Assembly: GCA_963695445.1 (NCBI GenBank)
Contig: CAVOGV010000011.1
Span: forward strand, 39,270 to 103,269
DNA: 64,000 bases
Direction: 5' to 3'
Origin: Thiohalocapsa sp963695445
Lineage (GTDB): Bacteria > Pseudomonadota > Gammaproteobacteria > Chromatiales > Chromatiaceae
Shown: in pieces, positions 45,359 through 54,469 of the stretch
Numbering within the stretch: the first letter of the stretch is position 1
How the letters are laid out: every line of letters starts with the position of its first letter
Notes under the pieces: generated by a model
What the model saw: only the letters and a program-made list of their open reading frames with translations
What the model was told of the DNA's origin: nothing
The model's database searches: none
Translations under genes and position numbers: made by a program

Positions 45359-45553
45359 TTAGTTCTGGCCCGGTGTTGTCGCGTCCTGAACGCTATCGCC
45401 GGCCTCTTCCACCTTCTGACCCGCGCCTTCTACGGCTTGGTCAATTGTTTCGCCGGCATTCTCTGCGGGGCCTTTCTGCTGCTCGCAACCGGGCAGTGCG
45501 ACAAACAACGCCCCCATCACCAACGCGGTGCTGACGATTACGGCTAATTTCAC
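45359..45553 (-). CDS. Small stress-type lipoprotein (entericidin-like)
   Basis: 64 residues from a GTG at 45553 with GGAGG eight bases upstream. KLAVIVSTALVMGALFVALP followed by GC gives a lipobox. The mature part QKGPAENAGETIDQAVEGAG is acidic with a repeated heptad-like pattern. Similar in plan to the entericidin-like gene at 34309. Confidence 0.7.
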   Translation of the reverse strand: MKLAVIVSTALVMGALFVALPGCEQQKGPAENAGETIDQAVEGAGQKVEEAGDSVQDATTPGQN

Positions 45554-45727
45554 GATGACTGCCTCCAGTTGGACGGGATCTTGGGCTCTGCACCGGCAAC
45601 CCGTGCCGGCACAGGGTTCTCTGGGCCAAGACCGCACGGCCGTTGCGCATGGCGAGGTGCCGCCATGGGGCCGTCGTCGGCACTTGGACCCAGACGGCTC
45701 AACGATACGGACAATCAGGGGCGCCGT

Positions 45728-45745
45728 CCGTCTGCTAACGCACAT
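45728..45745. promoter_or_regulatory. Stress-regulon palindrome, site 3 (weak)
   Basis: GTCTG-CTAA-CGCAC: only one good half-site. 175 bases upstream of the lipoprotein gene (minus). Confidence 0.25.
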
Positions 45746-45799
45746 TGCCGCCAATCTTTGCCCCGTAACCACCGCAAGAAAGCGGCAGAAACCCCTGTG

Positions 45800-47266
45800 C
45801 TATGGCCTTGCTTCTTTCGTGCGCTCCTCGAAGGCAGCTGTGCCGGACGCCGCAGGCAAGAGATTTTCCCCTTCCTTCAATGGTCTTGCCTCCCGTGCCT
45901 GCTCCTCGATGACGCTCGATTCGCTGTACAAGCCCGCTTCCGCTTTCGTCGACACCACGTCGAGGTCTTGGTGCCGCGACTCGGCGGGGAGCCGCTTTGC
46001 GGTTGCTGCACCCTGCTCGGGCGTCGGTTTCTCGGCGCGCATGGTCACGGGGACGCCTTGAGGGAAGACGACCTCTCGGGCCTCGTCGGGCATCGCGATG
46101 CCGTGGTTCTGAAAGGCGAGCTTCACCAGCCGGATGACCGAAGAGCGCACCTTCAGCCAGCTGTGCTCGCGCCCGTTGAGCCAAAAGTAAACGCGCAGAT
46201 TCACCGTTGCGCTGCCGAGGCTGTCCGCCAGCACCGAGGGCTCCGGGTCGTTCAGCACGGCTGGGTGGTCCGCCAGAACCTTGCGCGCAATCTCCTGGGC
46301 CTCGTTGATCGCATCGTCGTAGCCGATGCCGACAACAAAGTCCTCACGCCGGTTGGCGTTGGTCGTGAAGTTGCTGAGAATGCTCTTGTAAACGGTCGCA
46401 TTTGGTATCTGCGAGAGGTTGCCGTCGAGGGTCATCAAGATGGTTGTGCGCATGTTTAACTGCTGCACATAACCGGTCACGCCGGCGATCTCGACCAGGT
46501 CGCCCGTCTCGAATGGCCGCTGGATGCTAAGGAAGATGCTGGACAGGAAGTTCTCGGTGATGTCGCGGAAGGCGATACCAAGGACCAGGCCGATCAGACC
46601 GGTACCTCCGACCAGCGTCAATGCCAGTTGCGTCAGGCCGGAGACCCTGAGAATGAGATAGACGCCACAGAGGACAACGAACCCGCCTGCCGCACGCGCA
46701 ATCACATTCTGCAGGAGTTTCGTCCGAATCCTTTGGCGGAGCAATGCTCGAACTCCTCGTGTCACCAACAGAGCGGTCCCCACCGACAGTGCCAGGGTGA
46801 GCAGTCCGAAAAGAAGGAACGGCATCGCGCGGATGAAGTCGCGCCAGAGTGCAGAGATTCCGCTGGACGTCTGGCGGAAATCCCAAGCCGACGGTCGGGG
46901 CACCTCAATCCTGTTGGCGACGGCGACGACGTCCTGCGTATTGCGTGCGAGATCCCCAGCCCATTTTCTAAGCTCATCGGACTCCACCTGACCGCTGAGA
47001 AAGACGACGCCTTCCTCTACCCGGACCTGCGGATCGGTGAACCAGTCGGTGGCGTCCAACACGGTTTGGAGCCGCTTGCGGATCTCCTCATCTTGCGCGA
47101 CGGGTTTGACATCAACCTTCGCTGGCGCCAGCGAGAGCTCTTCTTTTGCGGGGCTGATGGGTTTGTGCGGCTCGCTTCCCGTGCCGACCGGCTCCTGCGC
47201 CACGACCGAGGAGATGACCCCGAAGTACAGGAATCCGAGCAAGACCGCCTGCACACATAACCTCAT
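45800..47266 (-). CDS. Mechanosensitive channel of MscS type with N-terminal BON domain
   Basis: About 488 residues from the Met at 47266 (MRLCVQAVLLGFLYFGVISS, a signal-like segment ending VVAQ). Residues about 45-125: BON domain (RKRLQTVLDATDWFTDPQVR, GVVFLSGQVESDELR). Three membrane helices follow, then the MscS core VGGTGLIGLVLGIAFRDITE and the beta domain IQRPFETGDLVEIAGVTGYV. The C-terminal 80 residues are charged and low-complexity. Releases solutes on hypo-osmotic shock in known relatives; BON suggests envelope attachment. Confidence 0.85.
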   Translation of the reverse strand: MRLCVQAVLLGFLYFGVISSVVAQEPVGTGSEPHKPISPAKEELSLAPAKVDVKPVAQDEEIRKRLQTVLDATDWFTDPQVRVEEGVVFLSGQVESDELRKWAGDLARNTQDVVAVANRIEVPRPSAWDFRQTSSGISALWRDFIRAMPFLLFGLLTLALSVGTALLVTRGVRALLRQRIRTKLLQNVIARAAGGFVVLCGVYLILRVSGLTQLALTLVGGTGLIGLVLGIAFRDITENFLSSIFLSIQRPFETGDLVEIAGVTGYVQQLNMRTTILMTLDGNLSQIPNATVYKSILSNFTTNANRREDFVVGIGYDDAINEAQEIARKVLADHPAVLNDPEPSVLADSLGSATVNLRVYFWLNGREHSWLKVRSSVIRLVKLAFQNHGIAMPDEAREVVFPQGVPVTMRAEKPTPEQGAATAKRLPAESRHQDLDVVSTKAEAGLYSESSVIEEQAREARPLKEGENLLPAASGTAAFEERTKEARP

Positions 47267-47289
47267 CCCGCGGCAGAGCCATGGCGCTG

Positions 47290-47679
47290 TCATCCCTGCC
47301 ACATCCAGTTCCGGATCTCCGGCAGATCCTGGCCATGCTTGGCGATGTAGTGCTTGTGTCCGATCAGCTTGTCCTGGACCAACTGCTTCAGGCACGCCCC
47401 CTTGGTGCCCAAGTGCGGCAGGCGATCGACCGCGTCCTGCACCAGGTGAAAGCGATCCAGGTCATTGAGAACGCGGTTCAGATGCACATAGATGAAGTTC
47501 TGGCCCGGCGTCGTGCCCCGGTGTCCGAGCACCATCGGCTTGACGTGCAACAGCTTCAACGGCTCTTGCAGCAGCGGGTTGTTGTAGAGATAGCGCTGGC
47601 CGAGCGAAAGATAGTTGGCGGCGCGCCAGTAGGCGTCCATCTGATCGAGCAGTTCGGGTGTGAGGGGGCCGGTGGTCAT
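47290..47679 (-). pseudogene. Phosphoketolase with an in-frame internal deletion
   Basis: 129 codons. Residues 1-70 (DQMDAYWRAANYLSLGQRYL, GTTPGQNFIYVHLNRV) are the start of D-xylulose-5-phosphate/fructose-6-phosphate phosphoketolase; residues 70-129 (LNDLDRFHLVQDAVDRLP, HGQDLPEIRNWMW) are its end. About 650 residues holding the ThDP site are gone, and the join is in frame at a shared Arg-Val. The product could still be made but cannot be active. Confidence 0.8.
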
Positions 47680-48062
47680 GGCGCAATGTCCTGGGTTGAG
47701 GGGAGGGCTACGCGACTATTTCTCGCAAGGGTGCTGGTCGAGGAAGCGGACATGCCCATCGAGGATGAGCAGGACCGCCCCGCGAAGACGAAGATTGCGG
47801 TCGTGACACCCAACGCGACGCCTGCAGCCGGACGCCTCGACGCCGCTCCTCTCATCGAGGGCACCCCTTGTGGCTGAGGGTCGTGATCACCGTCGTGTCA
47901 GCCACCACGGGATCTCCATCCTAAGGCGAAACGTTCACGTCTTCCGTATGCTAGCGAACGGAGCGTGAGCCTGTCATATGTTCTTATTAGGTGGTGGCGC
48001 AACCAGTGCGCGCTGTCGGCAACTGAGCTGGGATGGCGACCGAACGCAAGGGTAGAGACAAG
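47680..48062. other. Non-coding stretch with one regulon palindrome
   Basis: No credible gene seen. Site 4 of the palindrome lies at 47944-47961. Confidence 0.4.
47944..47961. promoter_or_regulatory. Stress-regulon palindrome, site 4
   Basis: CCGTATG-CTAG-CGAACGG, 102 bases upstream of the hemolysin III gene. Confidence 0.55.
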
Positions 48063-48677
48063 ATGTACAAGGGCGAGCGTTTCAATAGCATTTCCCATCT
48101 GGTCGGCGCGGTGCTGGCGCTGAGCGGGACCGCTGTGCTGGTGTCACTTGCCGGCGTTCACGGCGGGGCGATGCGTATCGTGAGCTTCAGTGTCTACGGG
48201 CTCACCTTGATCCTGCTGTATCTCTTCTCGACCCTCTACCATAGCCTGCGCGGGCGGACGAAACGGGTGTTTCAGGTGTTGGATCACCACGCCATCTACC
48301 TATTGATCGCAGGCACCTATACGCCCTTCTGCCTGGTGGCCCTCGGCGGCGCGATCGGCTGGTGGCTGTTTGGCGCGATCTGGGGGCTGGCCCTGCTGGG
48401 TATCGTCATCGATACGCTACGCGGCAAGGGCGGGGGCATCCTGTCGGTGGTCGTCTATTTGATCATGGGCTGGCTGATCGTGCTCGCCCTCGATCCCATC
48501 ATTGCTGCGTTGCCTCCAGCCGGCTTCCAACTGCTCGTGGCGGGTGGCCTCTTCTACAGCGTCGGCGTGATCTTCTACGCGCTGGATAACGCCCGGCCCT
48601 GGTGCCACGGCATCTGGCATCTGTTCGTCCTGGCCGGAAGCGTCAGCCACTATTTCGCGATTCTGCTCTATCTGTAA
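48063..48677 (+). CDS. Hemolysin III / YqfA family membrane protein
   Basis: 204 residues from MYKGERFNSISHLVGAVLAL, the usual start of the family; an upstream ATG at 48033 is in frame but not needed. Seven hydrophobic segments; conserved FSTLYHSLRG, LDHHAIYLLIAGTYTPF and CHGIWHLFVLAGSVSHYF with the His residues of the PAQR/HlyIII superfamily. Integral membrane protein, likely metal-dependent hydrolase fold. Confidence 0.85.
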   Translation: MYKGERFNSISHLVGAVLALSGTAVLVSLAGVHGGAMRIVSFSVYGLTLILLYLFSTLYHSLRGRTKRVFQVLDHHAIYLLIAGTYTPFCLVALGGAIGWWLFGAIWGLALLGIVIDTLRGKGGGILSVVVYLIMGWLIVLALDPIIAALPPAGFQLLVAGGLFYSVGVIFYALDNARPWCHGIWHLFVLAGSVSHYFAILLYL

Positions 48678-48814
48678 CCGGCCAGCATATCGTCCATTGG
48701 CATATCGCCCGTTGGCCGCGCACCAGGACTTGCCGGCAGTGGTCCAGCATCGCCGACATCGGCTTTCAGATGAAACGACTTGGGTCAGTGCGAGCCTCCG
48801 CGGTCTTTCGACAT

Positions 48815-49628
48815 TCACCCGTCCGTCACCTCGTCGGTCCAAACCTTGAAGCTGGTCAGCGTGTTTGGCCCGAAGGCGTTGCTGATCGCGACGTCGGCGG
48901 CATCGCGGCCACGGGCGATCAACACACGTCCGATGCGCGGGGTATTGTTGCGGGCGTCGAACGTGTACCAATGGCCGTCAAGATAGGCCTCGAACCAACC
49001 GGCAAAATCCATCGGCCCGCTGGAGGGCGGTATGCCGATGTCGCCGAGGTAACCGGTGCAATAACGGGCGGGGATATTCATGCAGCGACAGAACGCGATG
49101 GCGAGGTGTGCATAGTCGCGGCAAACGCCGGTCCGCTCTTGGAAGGCCTCGTAGGCGGTCTTGGTGGGGCGCGCATGCTCGTAGCCAAACGTAATATGTC
49201 GGTGGACGTAGTCGCAGATCGCCTGGACGCGCGCCCATCCGGTCGGTGTCTTTCCAAACAGCTGCCAGGCCGTCTCGGACAGGCGATCGGTCTCGCAATA
49301 GCGGCTTCCCAGCAGGAACAGCAGGGTCTCGTCCGGCAGCGCTTCAACCGGCGTCTGCCTCGCGGACGGAACAACCACATCCGGCAGGCCGGTATCCCTC
49401 ACCAGTGCATCGGTTGACAGCCTGACCTGCCCTTTGGGAGCGACGATACGACTGCACCAGTTGCCATAGCTGTCGCGATAGGCGGTGAGCGGAACGGGCG
49501 GGTCGGCGATCAGGTGGTCGGGCACGATGATGTCGGAGACGCGCGAGTAGTGCACGCTCAAGGTCAGAATCATTGGGGTCGGCTGTGGGCAGTCGTAGAT
49601 CAGCTCGTAGCCGAGTACGGATCTTCAT
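48815..49628 (-). CDS. Transglutaminase-like protein (one frameshift near the start)
   Basis: From MKIR at 49628, with a one-base shift near 49612, the N-terminus reads GYELIYDCPQPTPMILTLSV, which is standard for this family. Catalytic Cys in ERTGVCRDYAHLAIAFCRCM, His in GWFEAYLDGHWYTFDARNN with the following Asp. About 270 residues. Proteins of this type are regularly encoded with the Anbu peptidase, which lies 191 bases upstream on the same strand. Confidence 0.82.
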
Positions 49629-49819
49629 GAATGGACTCCTGAGCCGCCCGTGCTACCCAGAGCAGGCGCTGACGGCTTGGGTTGTTGGCGTCGGGTCGGC
49701 GCCGTGGGATCCCCGCAACGCGGTTCGCACATGCGCTGCAGAGCAATTTGACGATCGCCTTGCGCAGCGTCCGGGGTCTGCTGCGCGTGCATTCATCGCC
49801 GTGCGCCCCATCGGCGTTT

Positions 49820-50554
49820 TCATTGGCCTTGCCAATCCAGCTGGGGCAGCGCCCTGAACACCTGCCGCGTGCCGTCCGTCCATTGCTCGGCGAGCGCGCT
49901 GAAATACGCATCCCCCTCGTCGAAGCGGCGGCGCATCGGTACTGCAAGGCTGTCACGTTCATAGCAGATCAGATCGATCGGCATGCCGACGGACAAATTA
50001 CTGCGCATCGTTGACTCAAATGAGACGAGGACACATTTTGCGGCATCGTTGAGGGAGGTCGAGCGGGTAATGACCCAATCGATGATCGGCTTTCCGTACT
50101 TGGTTTCTCCGGTCTGAAGATAAGGCGTCTCCGTGCTGGCCTCGATGAAGTTACCCTCCGCATAGATCCGGAACAGACGCGGCGGCTCGCCCGCGATCTG
50201 CCCTCCCAGAATGAATGAGGCATTGAAGCTGCCACCACTCCCTGCCAGGTGTTTGCCGTCGCGCCGATCGACGTCCCGCATGGCGTCCGACACCAGCAGC
50301 GCGGCATCGAACATGGACTCCGCGCTCCAGAGATTGGGCACCCCTTCCCTGGCGCTGCGCTGCTTCAGCAGGCCGATGACGGCCTGAGTTCCGGCCAGGT
50401 TGCCCGAACTCAACAGCACGAAGACCCGGTCACCGGCGCGTTCGAACACGCTCATTTTGCAGAAGCTCGCAAAGTTGTCGACCCCGGCATGGGTGCGCGA
50501 GTCCGACGCCAGGACCAATCCGGCGTCGAGCATGATGCCAACACAATACGTCAT
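49820..50554 (-). CDS. Anbu, proteasome-like peptidase
   Basis: 244 residues. Begins MTYCVGIMLDAGLVLASDSR, where Thr2 becomes the N-terminal nucleophile after Met removal; FVLLSSGNLAGTQAV and SGGSFNASFILGGQIAGEPP are typical of the ancestral proteasome beta-like Anbu group. Assembles into open helical rings in studied homologues. Usual partners are a transglutaminase (present), an alpha-E protein and an ATP-grasp protein (both absent here). Upstream palindrome at 50696. Confidence 0.87.
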   Translation of the reverse strand: MTYCVGIMLDAGLVLASDSRTHAGVDNFASFCKMSVFERAGDRVFVLLSSGNLAGTQAVIGLLKQRSAREGVPNLWSAESMFDAALLVSDAMRDVDRRDGKHLAGSGGSFNASFILGGQIAGEPPRLFRIYAEGNFIEASTETPYLQTGETKYGKPIIDWVITRSTSLNDAAKCVLVSFESTMRSNLSVGMPIDLICYERDSLAVPMRRRFDEGDAYFSALAEQWTDGTRQVFRALPQLDWQGQ

Positions 50555-50695
50555 GGCAGAACCTCTCTGTTCATCGTGTTCAAGACAGCTATCCTCACTC
50601 GGGTTTCGATTGGCCGACGTTCCTGCTTGTGCTCATGATCATTCTCCGCGTGCTGTCTGGATGACCGATCGGAAGTCACACACCGGCGCCGACAT

Positions 50696-50713
50696 CTGTT
50701 CGTCAGCGAACAG
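50696..50713. promoter_or_regulatory. Stress-regulon palindrome, site 5
   Basis: CTGTTCG-TCAG-CGAACAG: both 7-base arms are perfect complements. 142 bases upstream of Anbu. Confidence 0.65.
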
Positions 50714-50812
50714 TCGGCAACGAAGACGGCGACTGGACCCGTTGTTTCGCGCTTGGGCAAGCAACGCGCATCTTGAGCCGTCGTCCTGTGTCCTTCCGGG
50801 GCCATTCCGCGC

Positions 50813-51408
50813 CTATTTTTTCCAGTAGAAATCCATCTGCGAGTGGTTTGAGCCATCGAGATGCACCGCCTTGCGCTGGGTCTGGTCTTCGCCTCTCAGC
50901 CCGGTGGGGGTGACCTCCACGCTGTAGTCGCCGGGCGGCAGTTGCGCGTAGAACCAGGGGCCTTTGGATTCGGCGCTCAGAACCGGACTCTGGTTCGCAT
51001 CAAGAATGGTCACCTGCACCGCCGAGAGATACTCCCCGCTGCCCTGGGTCGCGAACATCAGGTGCAGGTTGAACTGGCTGGACAGGGCATCGAGATCGCT
51101 CCGTTCGCCCTCGCCGACGCCGCCCGAGACATAGCGAATGCCGCCATCGGTTTGGATCGCCGAGGATCGGCGTCCGACGACGGCATGCTCGGGCTGACGG
51201 CCGCATCCGGGGATTGCATCAGCGGGTCGTCCTCACCGGCCGGGCGAATGGCCCAGTTCTGCGATGCGTCCGCCAACTGCAGCGTCGCACCGCTGAGGCT
51301 CAGTTGCCCCGACGCCGCAGGCATCGGCTGCGCGCCGACGGGCACGAGCACGCCGCCGCCCAGGAGCAGTCCCATTGCGATCGCAGTTGAACGCTGGATG
51401 GTTGTCAT
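50813..51408 (-). CDS. Secreted protein with a carboxypeptidase-regulatory-like domain (frameshifted)
   Basis: Signal peptide MTTIQRSTAIAMGLLLGGGV...VGAQP from 51408. After about 80 residues (AVSPSMPSSDAD) the frame shifts near 51165; the continuation is GGIRYVSGGVGEGERSDLDA, then LMFATQGSGEYLSAVQVTIL and LPPGDYSVEVTPTGLRGEDQ, a beta-sandwich of the carboxypeptidase-regulatory type. About 198 residues in all. Periplasmic; function unknown. Confidence 0.65.
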
Positions 51409-51569
51409 GTCGATGACCTCTTGAGTTCTTGAGTTGATTCGGTGATTCAGGTGTGAGGCGTCCAGCGGACGCCCCGGTTCAGCCCTTCTGCAACAGACTG
51501 CGCAGGTCGGTGATCGCGGCATTGACCCGGTTTCCTTTTCAGTCGCCGAACCCCCGCTCGCCAATTCGG

Positions 51570-51758
51570 CTAGCCGATCCGAATCTGCGACAACGGCGGC
51601 ATGAGCCCGAAGACGGACAACAGCCAAAGAATCACGGCAATCACGACGACCACATTCAAGATCTTCTTGATGGTGCCATCCATCGGGATGTAGTTATTGA
51701 TCAACCAGAGGATCAATCCGACGACGACTAACGTGACGACTAAGGTAATCAGCGGCAT
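51570..51758 (-). CDS. Small two-helix membrane protein (Thivi_2564-like)
   Basis: 62 residues, MPLITLVVTLVVVGLILWLI and ILNVVVVIAVILWLLSVFGL separated by NNYIPMDGTIKK, the conserved linker of this small family named after a Thiocystis violascens locus. GGAGAAGC lies just upstream. Function unknown; often found with other small stress-membrane genes. Confidence 0.75.
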   Translation of the reverse strand: MPLITLVVTLVVVGLILWLINNYIPMDGTIKKILNVVVVIAVILWLLSVFGLMPPLSQIRIG

Positions 51759-51827
51759 GGTGCTTCTCCTGTCAGACGGTTTGAGCATTCGGTACGCACT
51801 AACAGTAGTCCCCGCCATGGCGAGTGT

Positions 51828-51845
51828 CTGTTCGCTAGCACACAC
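51828..51845. promoter_or_regulatory. Stress-regulon palindrome, site 6
   Basis: CTGTTCG-CTAG-CACACAC; left arm perfect, right arm one change in the core. 70 bases upstream of the 51758 gene (minus). Confidence 0.5.
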
Positions 51846-51929
51846 AGCAATCTGCTTCCGGCAAAAACGCCGCCGCCTCCCCGTCGGGGTCGTGCGCAGC
51901 GGACGGCGAAGGCCTCGACTTAGCGCGCT

Positions 51930-51947
51930 ATGTTTGCCAGCGCACCG
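51930..51947. promoter_or_regulatory. Stress-regulon palindrome, site 7
   Basis: ATGTTTG-CCAG-CGCACCG core, 137 bases upstream of the AI-2E transporter. Confidence 0.4.
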
Positions 51948-52083
51948 ACCGGACGGGTCATTGAGTGTATTGCTCAACCATCACGGCCGAACTGCTGACG
52001 ACCATCCCCGTGTGGCGTCGGTGCTTCGTCCACGCCGAGCGACCCATCGCAGATCAACTAGGCGAACTCGGAGGGTTTCCACC

Positions 52084-53265
52084 ATGACGACTGAGCACGC
52101 GTGCGCCGACAACCAGCGCGACTCCACCACCTTAGGCGCGGACACCAAGCCGCCGCTGCGCATTGCCCGTCTCGCCGTTGATGCGCGAGGTCTGGCGCTG
52201 GTGGTCATGGCCTCGATCGCCGTGATCTTCGCACTGGATTGGGCGCAGGGATTTCTGATCCCGCTGCTGCTTGGGATTCTCATCGCCTACACGCTCGATC
52301 CACTCGTGGGCTGGCTGGAACGGATCAGGATTCACCGGGTGGCGGGCACCAGCCTGGTGATGCTGGTCGTGATCGGCGCGCTGGGGTTCGGAACCTACTC
52401 GTTGCGCGGTCAGATGCAGAGGATCATCGAGCAGTTGCCCGAGGCCGCGAGCCAAGTGTCCTCCGGACTCGCCAGACTGGGGCAGGGCCAGCGCGGCGCC
52501 ATGCAGAAGATCCAGACCGCCGCGAGTGAGCTCGAACAGGCGGCCAGCGAGGCGACCGGGATTCCGGCAAAGCCTCGTGGAGCGGTTCGCCACGTCATTG
52601 TCGACGATCCTGCCGCCTTCAAGACGGGCAATGTCCTCTGGGCAGGCTCCATGGGGGCCATGGGCTATGTCGTGCAGGCGGCCATGGTGCTGTTTCTGGT
52701 GTTCTTTCTCCTGCTGTCGGGCAACACCTACAAACGCAAGCTGGTCCGACTCACCGGCCCGTCGTTGTCGAGGAGAAAGATCACGGTACAGGTCCTCGAT
52801 GATATCAATCGCTCCATCCAGCGCTACATGCTGATGCTGCTGAGCACCAACGTGCTGGTCGCGCTGCTCGCCTGGATCGCGTTCCGCTGGATCGGTCTGG
52901 ACAACGCGGGGGCCTGGGCCGTGGCGGCGGGCTTCCTGCATCTCGTCCCGTATCTGGGGCCTGGCCTCGTCGCCATCGCCACCGGCATGGTGGCCTGGAT
53001 GCAATTCGACTCCTTCGTCATGGCTTTCTTGGTCGCCGGGGTCTGGCTGGCGATCGCCGTCACCGTCGGTACCTTTGTCACCACTTGGATGACCGGGCGA
53101 ATCGCCCGCATGAATTCGGCGGCGGTGTTCATCTCGCTGCTCTTCTGGGGTTGGCTCTGGGGCATCTGGGGCATGTTGCTCAGTGTGCCGATCATCGTCA
53201 TCGTGAAGGTCGTGTCCGAGCATGTTGAGCCCTTGCAGCCGGTGGCCGAGTTGCTGGGCGAGTAA
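52084..53265 (+). CDS. AI-2E family (TqsA/PerM-type) transporter
   Basis: 393 residues, eight or so membrane helices. LIPLLLGILIAYTLDPLVGW, DINRSIQRYMLMLLSTNVLV, GAWAVAAGFLHLVPYLGPGL and WGWLWGIWGMLLSVPIIVIV are family landmarks. Start at 52084 after GGAGGG. Family members export autoinducer-2 or act as Na+/H+ antiporters; the sequence alone does not decide. Confidence 0.87.
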   Translation: MTTEHACADNQRDSTTLGADTKPPLRIARLAVDARGLALVVMASIAVIFALDWAQGFLIPLLLGILIAYTLDPLVGWLERIRIHRVAGTSLVMLVVIGALGFGTYSLRGQMQRIIEQLPEAASQVSSGLARLGQGQRGAMQKIQTAASELEQAASEATGIPAKPRGAVRHVIVDDPAAFKTGNVLWAGSMGAMGYVVQAAMVLFLVFFLLLSGNTYKRKLVRLTGPSLSRRKITVQVLDDINRSIQRYMLMLLSTNVLVALLAWIAFRWIGLDNAGAWAVAAGFLHLVPYLGPGLVAIATGMVAWMQFDSFVMAFLVAGVWLAIAVTVGTFVTTWMTGRIARMNSAAVFISLLFWGWLWGIWGMLLSVPIIVIVKVVSEHVEPLQPVAELLGE

Positions 53266-53288
53266 TCGGGAAGCCACATTCCGTCGCT

Positions 53289-53306
53289 CTGTACGCCAGC
53301 GGACAG
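53289..53306. promoter_or_regulatory. Stress-regulon palindrome, site 8
   Basis: CTGTACG-CCAG-CGGACAG, 81 bases upstream of the Crp/Fnr gene; possible autoregulatory operator. Confidence 0.6.
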
Positions 53307-53386
53307 AATCAGCCTTGACAGCTTGCTGACGTCAGCGGTGAAATTCACGGAGTCCGATCCTGGACGGTCAATCCTGGAAGTGCCGC

Positions 53387-54139
53387 ATGCCCAGCATGCC
53401 CAACCTACCGCCCCCAAGCCCGCGACAAAACCATCTGCTCGCCGCCCTGCCCGAGGCCGAGTACGCACGCCTGACTGCGGAACTGGAGCTGGTCCCGTTG
53501 CCGCTCGGAAGGGCCCTCTACGAGCCTGGCGTGGAATTGAGCCATGTCTATTTCCCCACCGACGCCATCGTCTCCCTGCTGTACGTCATGGAGGATGGCG
53601 CATCCGCCGAAATCGCCGTGGTCGGCAACGAGGGCATCGTCGGCATCGCCCTTTTCATGGGCGGCGGCACCGTGCCGAATCGGGCCGTGGTGCAGAGCGC
53701 GGGCCACGCCTATCGCCTGAAGGGACGGGTGCTCAAGCGCGAATTCGACCGCTTCGGCGGGCGTCGCCACGGAACACTGCACCCGCTTCTGCTGCGCTAC
53801 ACCATGGCCCTGCTGACCCAGATGGCACAGACCGCCGTCTGCAATCGCCACCATACGGTGGACCAGCAGCTCTGCCGCTGGCTGCTCCTCAGCCTCGATC
53901 GATTGCCCTCCAACGAGCTGCACATGACCCAGGAGCTGATCGCCAATATGCTGGGCGTGCGGCGAGAGGGCGTGACCGAGGCCGCCGGGCGGTTGCAGAG
54001 TGCCGGGTTGATCCACTACAGCCGGGGACGCATCACCGTGCTGGATCGACCGGGCCTGGAGGCGCGGGTGTGCGAATGCTACGAGGTGGTCAGACAGGAG
54101 TTCCAGCGCCTGCTTCCCGAAGTGCCCGATCCGCGTTGA
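53387..54139 (+). CDS. Crp/Fnr family transcription regulator
   Basis: 250 residues. Cyclic-nucleotide-binding-like barrel about residues 20-140 (YEPGVELSHVYFPTDAIVSL, GNEGIVGIALFMGGG) without the Arg-Ser pair needed for cAMP and without the N-terminal Cys set of Fnr. C-terminal HTH: MTQELIANMLGVRREGVTEA. Members of this subgroup regulate stress genes. A palindrome with Crp/Fnr geometry lies 81 bases upstream and recurs before neighbouring stress genes, making this protein the best candidate for binding it. Confidence 0.85.
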   Translation: MPSMPNLPPPSPRQNHLLAALPEAEYARLTAELELVPLPLGRALYEPGVELSHVYFPTDAIVSLLYVMEDGASAEIAVVGNEGIVGIALFMGGGTVPNRAVVQSAGHAYRLKGRVLKREFDRFGGRRHGTLHPLLLRYTMALLTQMAQTAVCNRHHTVDQQLCRWLLLSLDRLPSNELHMTQELIANMLGVRREGVTEAAGRLQSAGLIHYSRGRITVLDRPGLEARVCECYEVVRQEFQRLLPEVPDPR

Positions 54140-54469
54140 TCCGCCAACCCCAGGGGCCGGTGGCCGCTGCGCTCGCCCGACGGCACTGCGGTCGTTCTTG
54201 ACGGCTACAAAATGGTTGGCCGCCGGCGAGCCTGATGCGGCTGGTCAGGCGACCAATGCCTTGGACCTCGAGCTCGACCCGGTCGCCAGCTCGCGAGGAA
54301 CACCGGAGGTTTCCACCGACCTGCGAGTTCCGTAAACTCGCATTCCGTGCCTGACCCGGTCGGTGTCTGAGCCCGCGGGCGTCCCTGCCCGGTTCTGATG
54401 TCCCGCCCTGGTGTCCCGTCGGCCGTCGGTACTCTTGAGGCTTGAGGAGCGTCCGGAAATGCCCCGCCC
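54140..54469. other. Non-coding stretch, no feature recognised
   Basis: Convergent region between the Crp/Fnr gene and the BON gene. No open frame resembles a known protein. Confidence 0.4.

Noticed and set aside
51790..51806. GTACG-containing sequence as another regulon palindrome
   Set aside because: Spacing is two bases short and the right half does not match.
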